Part shown: piece after piece, positions 1 to 6,429 of the stretch
Position numbering within the stretch: position 1 is the first letter of the stretch
How the letters are laid out: each line of letters opens with the position of its first letter
NCBI GenBank assembly: GCA_029933365.1
Contig: JAOZOH010000120.1
Span: forward strand, 1 to 8,629
Source: Desulfuromusa sp.
GTDB taxonomy: Bacteria > Desulfobacterota > Desulfuromonadia > Desulfuromonadales > Geopsychrobacteraceae
Direction of reading: 5' to 3'
DNA length: 8,629 nucleotides
Translations under genes and position numbers: made by a program
The notes under the pieces: model-generated
Told to the model about the DNA's origin: nothing
Databases searched by the model: none
Seen by the model: the letters and a program-made list of their open reading frames with translations, nothing else

Positions 1-2109
1 CACCACTCCATCCACAACGACCGACCCCCGATGATTTGCAACCTGCAAACTATAGCGACCAGGCAGGTTGGGTGATGGCAACGTCACCTGCATCTGCTGC
101 TTCGATATAAATTCAACTGTTTCAGCCACGACAGGGATAGGGACAACGGCGACCCCCATCTCTCGTTGAGTAACATAGATAAAATCACCAACAATCTGTA
201 AACCTCTCGAGAGACCCGGCATAGAAATATTGTTCAACAGAATTGGTTTTTCCGGGTTTTCAATATCGACAACAGTGATTCCGCCATGATGACTGGTAAT
301 AAATGCTTTATGATCAACCACCCTGATCTCTCTACAAACCCCGGGGATCTCTAGTGAACTAAGAATGATAGGTGCTACAGGATTTGCCACATCAACAATC
401 AGCATGCCAGAACGTCCATTAGCAACGTACGCAGTTTTATCTTTCACCTGGACAGATATGGCTAGATCAAACTGATTCATTGGGAAGGGCGTCTGCAATT
501 GGCTCAAGTAGTTTAATTTTGCATCATTGACTATTTCATAGATCAGCAAGCCTTTATTTTTACTGGCGATATAAACCAAATGACCATCTAAGGCAACATC
601 CAAAGCATGAACATCGGGCAAAACAGCCCTGACAACTGGGTGCTGAAGATCTGCAATATCAACGAGTTCAACTCCAGAAATCCCCTTCGATAACAAGAGA
701 TATTGATCAGCTACCGCAATGCGCATAGCCTGCAAGTTTGGCCAGGCAGCAACCGGCTCAGGCTGACTGGGCACAGAAATATCAAAAACCTCAATCCCTT
801 TTTTTGCCTCAGCAACAAAGAGCAACTCGTTATGAGTTGTAAAAGATTCACCCCAGCGGGACGTGATAGTCGTAATACTTGGTTCTTCTCCATCAAGTGC
901 GCGTAGCGACACCCCACCCCGTGCATCCGCAACGTACATCCAATTATCCTTGATAAAAAGATCGCGGGCTCTTCCCGGAGTTCTGATTGTTTTAACCGCT
1001 TGCCGCGATGACAATGATTTTCTGTCAACAATCAATAATCCTTTGTTGGATCCAGCAACAAATAAATAGTCAGGTGTCTCAATAAGAGTGCGTGGATTTA
1101 TATTTAAATTGACATACCCGGGAGAAGAGCCGATAGCGTGATCGATAATCCGTAGACCGAAAAAACTATCTGAGACATAAACCTTCCCCAACCCTGCAAA
1201 AATCTTCTTAGCCGAGCCAAAGTCAGTACAGTGGTGTAACATTTCTGGCTGGCTGGCATTTGCAAGGCGATACGAGGAGACACCACTTTCAGTAGCCACA
1301 TACAGCTGTTCATGCTGAATAGCAAAATCATTGAGTCTTTCATCAAAACTCAGCGATCCGGACAAAAGTGGCATTTGCGGCATGTTCAGCTGGTAAATTT
1401 TGATTTGTTTCCTTTCTGCAGCAACATAAAGGAACTCACCTGCCAGCGTTACTTTGGAAACATTCGAACCCGCATTAATAAGCTGCACCAACTCAACTTG
1501 TTCCGGTTGTCGAACATCATAAACCAGCAGCCCAGCTGAGCCAGCTGCGACATAAAGAAAACCATCAACAAATTGACTCCCCATCGCGAGGGATTCAAAT
1601 GAAATATCAGCAGTATGGTCCAGAAGTCCATTCGGCAGGATCTGCATGATCGAAACACCCAACTGTCCACACGAAAGATAAAGATAATTGCCGTTGCGAT
1701 GGATATCGATAATCGTCCTGCCAACTAAATACTCTTTCAGTAATTGGGGCTGTTGTGGCTCCTTAATATCCAGAACCTGAACTCCTCCCCCATCAGCCGC
1801 TAGATAGATAAAATCACCTGAGAGCAAACTTGCATTGTAGGTCCCATCGAGGGGGTAAGATCCAATAATTGCCTCACTGTTATTCACATCAACAAATAAG
1901 CTGATGGTGGTGTTGCGATCAAAGCCACTCCCATGCAAATCAAAGACTGTCGAGGTTCCTAATGATAGTAATCGTTGCGAGGGCGTCTCTAAGTGCAAGC
2001 CGTTTGTAGAAAAGGCATAAGAGATAAAATAACTTCCAAACCAGAAGAGTGCCAGCCCCACCCCACCAAAAAAAATCACAGCCACAACTGCAACCAACAG
2101 ACGCTTCAT
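1..2109 (-). CDS. Membrane-anchored LVIVP-type beta-propeller protein, partial (C-terminus outside window)
   Basis: I translated this frame by hand: ATG at 2109 opens 703 codons with no stop before the left edge. Residues 4-25 are one hydrophobic segment after MKR, a signal anchor or uncleaved signal, so the rest is probably periplasmic. From about residue 84 to 658 there are 14 repeats of about 41 residues. Each has a hydrophobic strand such as FLYVAA, then a small turn and a GLLVYDV-like strand, often followed by N/E-P-x-x-P. Examples are GGVQVLDIKEP (108), GLLVYDV (193), GLLIVD (357), GMLIVDVANP (568) and GGITVVDIENP (609). This is the LVIVP repeat pattern; fourteen blades would fit two seven-bladed rings. 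Residues 47-83 (HGSGFDRNTTISLF) and 664-703 (LPGRYSLQVAN) look like parts of an IPT/TIG Ig-like domain. Such proteins are surface or periplasmic with poorly known ligands. It is coupled to the upstream kinase. The family call is firm; the role is unknown. Confidence 0.85.
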   Translation of the reverse strand, partial: MKRLLVAVVAVIFFGGVGLALFWFGSYFISYAFSTNGLHLETPSQRLLSLGTSTVFDLHGSGFDRNTTISLFVDVNNSEAIIGSYPLDGTYNASLLSGDFIYLAADGGGVQVLDIKEPQQPQLLKEYLVGRTIIDIHRNGNYLYLSCGQLGVSIMQILPNGLLDHTADISFESLAMGSQFVDGFLYVAAGSAGLLVYDVRQPEQVELVQLINAGSNVSKVTLAGEFLYVAAERKQIKIYQLNMPQMPLLSGSLSFDERLNDFAIQHEQLYVATESGVSSYRLANASQPEMLHHCTDFGSAKKIFAGLGKVYVSDSFFGLRIIDHAIGSSPGYVNLNINPRTLIETPDYLFVAGSNKGLLIVDRKSLSSRQAVKTIRTPGRARDLFIKDNWMYVADARGGVSLRALDGEEPSITTITSRWGESFTTHNELLFVAEAKKGIEVFDISVPSQPEPVAAWPNLQAMRIAVADQYLLLSKGISGVELVDIADLQHPVVRAVLPDVHALDVALDGHLVYIASKNKGLLIYEIVNDAKLNYLSQLQTPFPMNQFDLAISVQVKDKTAYVANGRSGMLIVDVANPVAPIILSSLEIPGVCREIRVVDHKAFITSHHGGITVVDIENPEKPILLNNISMPGLSRGLQIVGDFIYVTQREMGVAVVPIPVVAETVEFISKQQMQVTLPSPNLPGRYSLQVANHRGSVVVDGVV

Positions 2110-2123
2110 TAGCTGACACCTTT
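2107..2123 (-). promoter_or_regulatory. Ribosome binding site and TAATG stop/start overlap coupling kinase to propeller gene
   Basis: On the minus strand, AAAGGTG (2123-2117) lies 7 bases before the ATG of the propeller gene. The kinase stop TAA (2111-2109) shares its last A with that ATG, giving TAATG. This fixes the start of the propeller gene and implies translational coupling and one transcript. Confidence 0.75.
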
Positions 2124-3692
2124 CAATTGCAGAGATTTTTCAACAAGTGGAAATTCAACCTTGATTTGAAACCGACTCCCCTGTCCAGGAGTTGAAACCA
2201 AATCTAATTCCCCATCCATCAAGTCAACCAATTGTTTGACAATTGCAAGTCCCAGCCCGGCACCACCCCTCGCCATAGGACTATCTGCCTGATAAAAAAT
2301 CTCGAAAATCTTCTGGATATCTTCTGCTTTCATACCACTGCCAGTATCAGCGACCTCAAAGACAAAAGAACCACTGTTCGTACTTTTTTGGTTACAGCTC
2401 AAACGGATGGCAATCGAACCGGAGGAGGTGAATTTTATCCCATTACCAACCAGATTCATCAAAATCTGCCGCACCCTGATTTCATCAGCTCTGACTTTCC
2501 AGCGGCTGTTCAAAGAAATATCGACCGTGATGGTAAGCCCCTTGTCCTCTGCCTGAGGAGTCAATAGTGTAGCAACATCCTGAACCAGTTGATGGAGTTC
2601 AAACTCACTTTCTTCAAGGGACAGCTTTCCGGCTTCAATCCTGGAAAAATCGAGGACATCACTGATCAGATGAAGAAGTTGCTCTCCCGATTTCTGCACG
2701 GTACCAACAAGATCCTGTTGCTGTTCACTCAAAGGCGTACGCAACAGCAATTCGTTCATCCCCAGAACGCCAATTAATGGCGTGCGGAGTTCGTGCGTCA
2801 TGCGTGAAAGAAAATGTGACTTTGCCTCATTAGCAGAAACGGCCCGCTGGCTTGCAATTTTAAGTTCTGAAACCGCTGCACGCAGTTCTGCGGTTCGATC
2901 AGAAACTGTCTGCTCCAGATATATTTGATGCTCAGCCAAACTGGCTTGGTGCAATTCAATTTGCGCCAACATCCGGTTAAAACCATCAACCAGAGTACCG
3001 ATTTCGTCGCTACTCACCTTCTTCGCCCGGATAGAATAATCTTTATCCTGTGAAATATTCTCCATCAAAGCGGCAAGCTGCACCAACGGAATCGAAACTG
3101 GTTTTTGTAGACGACCTGCAAGCAACCAGGAAAGGAAGATCAGCAGCAGCAAAGAAAAAGTTATACTAAATGCCACACCACTCAAATGCCCATAAAGACG
3201 GTGCAGATCGCTCAAAAGATAGAGGGTACCGATTTGTTTCCCTTCATACAAAACTGGAGAGAACAAACTGAAATGTTGCATACTGGAAAGTTGGTGTTCC
3301 GTCGTTGAGGTCGTCCAGAAAGATTTATGAGCTTTCCTGAAATCGTCATGCAGAGATTGCAAGACAAATTGAGAATCCTGTTGCTTTAAATATTCAGCAA
3401 CCGCCACCCCCTTCGTATCAAAAAGGTAAGCAGCATGAATATTTTTCTGTTGCAGCAGTGATGCAAGCAATGCCTCAACCTTGGAATATTGACCTAAAAC
3501 AAAAGGCTGTTGACTATTGGCAGAAAGAGTACTGGTTAAAACTCTGAGCTCCTGAGTCAGTGCAGTCCGGGACGCATAGACCTCGGCAACCAGCACAACG
3601 CTGCTGACAATGAGCAGTAAAACTGCGCTGGAGAACATAATGACCAGAGTCAATTTTGTTTTAATCGATAAATTTTTTAGAAATTGAGTCAC
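2109..3692 (-). CDS. Membrane sensor histidine kinase with CHASE8-like periplasmic domain and HAMP
   Basis: A 527-residue two-component sensor kinase that should autophosphorylate on His and pass the phosphate to an unseen response regulator. Order: short cytoplasmic tail; TM1 about 15-37; periplasmic region about 38-170 with the CHASE8-like pattern SANSQQPFVLGQYSKVEALL followed by QKNIHAAYLFDTKGVAVAEY; TM2 about 172-192; HAMP about 193-246 containing DEIGTLVDGFNRML; linker coiled coil about 247-290; HisKA with SHFLSRMTHELRTP (phosphoacceptor H300); then HATPase_c with N box LMNLVGNGIKFT (411-422), G1 DTGSGM (449-454), F box IFEIFYQ (462-468) and G2 GGAGLGLAI (476-484). All catalytic boxes look intact; the N box has G where A is usual. 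No receiver or Hpt domain follows, so it is not a hybrid. The start is GTG; upstream in frame a TGA follows within five codons. The ligand is unknown. The kinase call is near certain and the CHASE8 assignment is likely. Confidence 0.93.
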   Translation of the reverse strand: MTQFLKNLSIKTKLTLVIMFSSAVLLLIVSSVVLVAEVYASRTALTQELRVLTSTLSANSQQPFVLGQYSKVEALLASLLQQKNIHAAYLFDTKGVAVAEYLKQQDSQFVLQSLHDDFRKAHKSFWTTSTTEHQLSSMQHFSLFSPVLYEGKQIGTLYLLSDLHRLYGHLSGVAFSITFSLLLLIFLSWLLAGRLQKPVSIPLVQLAALMENISQDKDYSIRAKKVSSDEIGTLVDGFNRMLAQIELHQASLAEHQIYLEQTVSDRTAELRAAVSELKIASQRAVSANEAKSHFLSRMTHELRTPLIGVLGMNELLLRTPLSEQQQDLVGTVQKSGEQLLHLISDVLDFSRIEAGKLSLEESEFELHQLVQDVATLLTPQAEDKGLTITVDISLNSRWKVRADEIRVRQILMNLVGNGIKFTSSGSIAIRLSCNQKSTNSGSFVFEVADTGSGMKAEDIQKIFEIFYQADSPMARGGAGLGLAIVKQLVDLMDGELDLVSTPGQGSRFQIKVEFPLVEKSLQLKGVS

Positions 3693-3695
3693 AAA

Positions 3696-3701
3696 CCACC
3701 T
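3696..3701 (-). promoter_or_regulatory. Ribosome binding site supporting the GTG start of the histidine kinase
   Basis: The minus strand reads AGGTGG, then TTT, then GTG. Measured from the AGG core the spacing is 6 bases, which is usable. The next methionine (residue 19) lies inside the first membrane segment, and an in-frame TGA lies just upstream, so GTG is the best start. Confidence 0.55.
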
Positions 3702-3729
3702 GAATCAGTCAGCAAAGAGAGGTAAGATT

Positions 3730-3856
3730 GATGGCGTCGCAAAAAGTCCTCCCCACGGTGTTGCAGCGGTTTTTCAAGACCTTGACATACCATATGTATG
3801 CCTTCGTCCTTAAAAAACCACTACGCCTTGTAGGACGGAATTTTTGCTTAGCCATC
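3730..3856. repeat. 127-bp imperfect palindromic intergenic element
   Basis: Two 61-base arms (3730-3790 and 3796-3856) are inverted about a 5-base loop, CATAT, centred at 3793. The ends pair exactly (GATGGC with GCCATC). GCAAAAA pairs with TTTTTGC (3739-3745 with 3841-3847), GGTTTTT pairs with AAAAACC near 3769 and 3812, and CATAC pairs with GTATG at the tip. Mismatches and a one-base bulge lie between. The form suggests a non-autonomous mobile or REP-like palindromic repeat, or a strong cruciform or RNA hairpin; no transposase is present. It ends 37 bases before the kinase start, so a kinase promoter must lie within it or beyond it. Confidence 0.75.
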
Positions 3857-4018
3857 TGATTCATTTTGCGAGTGCATCAAGATTAACAATTTCTGCCAAA
3901 AAATAGAAGGAAAAGCCCCCAAAGTAAAAACTGTGTCGTTGATCCTGATTGCACATTTTTCCGGTCTGCTTTAGAGTGACGCTTTTTCAGCCAAACTATT
4001 TAAACTGGAGCGACAAGC

Positions 4019-5689
4019 ATGACAGAAATCTCTCTTCCAGCAAAACGTCAGGTCGGACATCTGACTCTCCTGCGGCAAAATCGAAAAATTTCACTGGCCG
4101 AATACAATACCCTGACAACTGACGAACAACTGCATATGATTCATCAAGCGCAGGGCAAACAAAAATATGATCTACTGATCAATGCGCAGCAAGTAGAGAA
4201 ACTGGTCCCTCAACTCCACCCGCAAGAGCTATACCTGACGATCAATGAACTCGGTGCTGAATATTCTACCGAGTTACTCATGCTGGCCAGCACCGAACAG
4301 TTGACCACTTTGCTTGATCTTGACTGCTGGGATGAAGACAATTTAAGTCCGGTTCTTTCACTGTATTGGCTGGAGCTTCTCCTCAGTACTGGCACTGAAA
4401 AGATTTGCCAATTGGCGCGGCAGATGGAACCTGAAATTCTCACCCTGTTTCTCAAAAAACACCTGATCATCCTCCGGGGATTAGAAGCCTACGATGATGA
4501 TGATGCTGAAAATGCCAAGCGCATGGAAGGTCTCTACGATGTAGAATATTTCAGTGAAAATGCCGCGAAAATTATTGGTGCCATTCTGAAAATCTGGATG
4601 GAACAAGAACAGGAGAGCTATCTGCTGATTATGGAGATGATCCGCAGTGAGAACACTTCTGTTTTGGAAGAAGAAGTTTACCAAACCCGCAGCAATCGTT
4701 TACTCGACCTGGGAATTATCCCCAGCATCGAGGCAAGAGAAATTTATAGTTACAGAGATCCGGAGACATTCAGCCCCGGAGGCAAGAGCGATTTTCACCT
4801 GGAGTCTGACAATCTACAGAATCCGGCAGCTCTTCTTGCCCAGGCCGAGCCACACAGCCTGCTTGCCGAAATTCTTGCCGGCGGAGTTGATCATAATTTG
4901 GCCAGTGAACTGTTATTTTTAGCTAACCGCAAAATGAGCGCAGACAATATCGACATTGCTGACCCTGGTTATGTTGCTGAAACATTCCAATCCACTTATG
5001 ATACTCTCAATCTGGCACTTGAATTTCTCGCCGGAATGGATCTCGACAAAGCTGATAAGATTTTTCACAACACCTATTTGCTGCATCTTTTTCAATTGGG
5101 ACACAGTTTAATCAAAAAACTGCAGACCAGGGCAGAAGCTATCAGCACGGGGCAGATATATCCCTTTTTAGACTACCCTGAGCTACTATTTATCGATTCT
5201 TTGCTCCTCACCCCGGCAACTTTATACCAGGAAACCGCTGACAACGAAGGGAACCAGCTGCAACCGATCACCTCAGTCAAAGGGCTGGAACGGGTTGAGC
5301 ACCGGTTGACACAGGTTGAGTCTCTACAGGATTTATTCGCCAGCAAACTTCCCTTTACCCTGCCACAGTCAGAAAGAGACATGGAAGAATGCCCTTCACT
5401 CTCGGGGCTATTTTTAACCGCTATTGCCAATCAATTATTGGAAAAAGACTTTGCCCCCACCCCACTGGCCATGACAGATCTTCCGTTGTTAAAGGAGAAG
5501 ACTTTTATCAAGGAACAGATCAGTGCAACCTTTTGCCAGGATATTCACGAGTCAATGCAACAACTCGCTCCGGATTGTACTTTCTTTGTCCAATTTTGCC
5601 TGGACAGTTGGGAGCAGATTTTTCAAAATTTGGACTCATTGACCAATGAATCCCCATTTTCAGATGTTTTATTGTTGTCAACTCAGTAA
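4019..5689 (+). CDS. DUF6178-like protein of unknown function
   Basis: A 556-residue soluble acidic protein with no signal peptide or membrane segment, so cytoplasmic. The stretch at about 69-122 (QELYLTINELGAEYS, then TTLLDLDCWDEDNLSP, then WLELLL) and the segment at about 227-249 (RLLDLGIIPSIEAREIYSYR) match my memory of the DUF6178 family seen mainly in Deltaproteobacteria. I recalled this rather than searched it. The N-terminal 50-160 region reads as stacked helices reminiscent of the MgtE N-terminal or HEAT-like superhelix, with an acidic loop DDDDAE at 159-164. No catalytic motif was recognised. GGAG lies 8 bases before the ATG, a good start. It stands 121 bases upstream of an outer-membrane barrel gene on the same strand, possibly an operon. 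It diverges from the kinase unit. No function should be assigned. Confidence 0.85.
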   Translation: MTEISLPAKRQVGHLTLLRQNRKISLAEYNTLTTDEQLHMIHQAQGKQKYDLLINAQQVEKLVPQLHPQELYLTINELGAEYSTELLMLASTEQLTTLLDLDCWDEDNLSPVLSLYWLELLLSTGTEKICQLARQMEPEILTLFLKKHLIILRGLEAYDDDDAENAKRMEGLYDVEYFSENAAKIIGAILKIWMEQEQESYLLIMEMIRSENTSVLEEEVYQTRSNRLLDLGIIPSIEAREIYSYRDPETFSPGGKSDFHLESDNLQNPAALLAQAEPHSLLAEILAGGVDHNLASELLFLANRKMSADNIDIADPGYVAETFQSTYDTLNLALEFLAGMDLDKADKIFHNTYLLHLFQLGHSLIKKLQTRAEAISTGQIYPFLDYPELLFIDSLLLTPATLYQETADNEGNQLQPITSVKGLERVEHRLTQVESLQDLFASKLPFTLPQSERDMEECPSLSGLFLTAIANQLLEKDFAPTPLAMTDLPLLKEKTFIKEQISATFCQDIHESMQQLAPDCTFFVQFCLDSWEQIFQNLDSLTNESPFSDVLLLSTQ

Positions 5690-5707
5690 CAAGAGTGACG
5701 CCGTGGT

Positions 5708-5735
5708 TTGAATCTCCAGAAAAGTCTGCTAATCT
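5708..5735 (+). promoter_or_regulatory. Weak candidate sigma-70 promoter for the outer-membrane barrel gene
   Basis: TTGAAT (5708-5713) and TAATCT (5730-5735) are 16 bases apart, upstream of the barrel gene. Each hexamer is only a partial consensus match. If real, it would allow the barrel gene to be expressed separately from the DUF6178 gene. No terminator was seen between the two genes. Confidence 0.2.
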
Positions 5736-5752
5736 AGCGAGAGGTCTAGCGA
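5733..5752 (+). repeat. Tandem direct repeat TCTAGCGA, 12-bp period
   Basis: TCTAGCGA occurs at 5733-5740 and again at 5745-5752, starts 12 bases apart and just downstream of the candidate -10. It could be a regulator half-site pair or chance. It lies in the leader of the barrel gene. Confidence 0.4.
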
Positions 5753-5810
5753 ACGCAGTACTGATCTGCTTAATTCCAATCAACTGTGAATATCGGGAAG
5801 GTTCAGTTTA

Positions 5811-6359
5811 ATGTTAAATAAAATTATTTGTCTGGTAATACTCGTCCTAAGTTTCTCTCTTCCAGCAATTGCAAAAAATCAATCGGGGTCCCTTAACCTT
5901 TCCCCCGTGTATGGCAGTCATATGTTTGAGGGGACCCAATCTCTTGAAAATACTAAATTCTGGGGGTTAGGTCTGGGTTACAACCTGACAGAAAACTGGG
6001 CAGTAGAAGGATTTTACACCCGAACAGAATCTGATGCAGAAGCTGAGGATGCATCTACAACTGACACAAAGGTTGAGACTTATCACCTTGATGCTCTCTA
6101 TCATTTTAGGCCGGACACTCAACTGGTCCCCTATGTCGTAGCCGGGTTGGGAGCTATTTATAGCTCTCCAGCAGTTGGGCCAGACAGAGATCATCTGTTA
6201 TTCAACTACGGGGTTGGAGTTAAATATTTTATTCTTGATGATTTGATTGCTCTGCGTGCTGATGTCCGTCACCTCATTGACTTCCCTGACCCTGACAATA
6301 ATCTGCAATATTCGATAGGGTTAACCTTCCAGTTAGGCAAGGCAGCTGCGTCAAAATAA
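5811..6359 (+). CDS. Small outer-membrane beta-barrel protein (OmpA-type barrel, no OmpA C-domain)
   Basis: A 182-residue precursor with a classic signal peptide: basic start MLNK, hydrophobic core to residue 17, and signal peptidase I site AIA before K22. The mature part has alternating strands typical of the OMP_b-brl/OmpA N-terminal barrel: FWGLGLGYNLTENWAVEGFY (50-69), YHLDALYHF (91-99), VPYVVAGLGAIY (106-117), FNYGVGVKYFILDDLIALRA (131-150) and the last strand LQYSIGLTFQLG (165-176). Many relatives continue into a peptidoglycan-binding OmpA domain; here the chain ends soon after the barrel with KAAASK. This is a natural short form or a domain loss; nothing past the stop suggests a frameshifted remainder. 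GGAAGG (5796-5801) lies 9 bases before ATG. A strong terminator follows. Role is likely structural or porin-like, with no substrate visible. Confidence 0.88.
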   Translation: MLNKIICLVILVLSFSLPAIAKNQSGSLNLSPVYGSHMFEGTQSLENTKFWGLGLGYNLTENWAVEGFYTRTESDAEAEDASTTDTKVETYHLDALYHFRPDTQLVPYVVAGLGAIYSSPAVGPDRDHLLFNYGVGVKYFILDDLIALRADVRHLIDFPDPDNNLQYSIGLTFQLGKAAASK

Positions 6360-6367
6360 GAGGGTTG

Positions 6368-6407
6368 AATAAAAACCAGATTCAAGCAGGCTGGAGTAAT
6401 TTCTGGT
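6368..6407 (-). terminator. Possible minus-strand terminator for the radical SAM gene
   Basis: On the minus strand ACCAGA (6407-6402) can pair with TCTGGT (6380-6375), followed by TTTTATT. The stem is short and the loop is 21 bases. It shares bases with the plus-strand hairpin, so the two folds exclude each other. It sits 23 bases after the radical SAM stop. Confidence 0.3.
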
Positions 6408-6417
6408 CTGCTTTTTT
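6385..6417 (+). terminator. Rho-independent terminator after the barrel gene
   Basis: A 12-pair stem (6385-6396 with 6401-6412, including several G-U pairs) closes a TAAT loop and runs straight into a T tract (6412-6417). It starts 25 bases after the barrel stop, so it ends the plus-strand unit. Confidence 0.75.
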
Positions 6418-6429
6418 GCTGAAATGAAG

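Larger units (their letters stand above)
3693..4018. other. Divergent intergenic region (326 bp)
   Basis: This gap separates the minus-strand kinase/propeller unit from the plus-strand DUF6178 gene, so it should hold promoters in both directions. It contains a 127-bp palindrome (3730-3856), then an AT-rich stretch of about 160 bases. I found no convincing sigma-70 pair. TTGCAC (3949-3954) with TTAGAG (3971-3976) is a poor match, and no sigma-54 GG-N10-GC element was recognised. GGAG at 4007-4010 is the ribosome binding site of the plus-strand gene. No small ORF with a credible start was seen. Confidence 0.6.

Noticed and set aside
703..1724. Several open frames of 68-106 codons on both strands
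   Set aside because: All lie across the propeller gene frame, which shows regular family repeats through the whole interval; the others lack ribosome binding sites and recognisable domains.
2232..2989. Open frames antisense to or out of frame with the histidine kinase
   Set aside because: They overlap the intact HisKA/HATPase coding sequence and show no domain pattern of their own.
3730..3856. The palindrome as an intrinsic terminator
   Set aside because: It lies upstream of both divergent genes, not after one, and the T runs are inside the arms rather than directly after a GC-rich stem.
3973..5701. Shared 10-mer AGAGTGACGC upstream of the DUF6178 gene and of the barrel gene
   Set aside because: Tens of repeated 10-mers are expected by chance in a window this size, and the distances to the two starts differ greatly.
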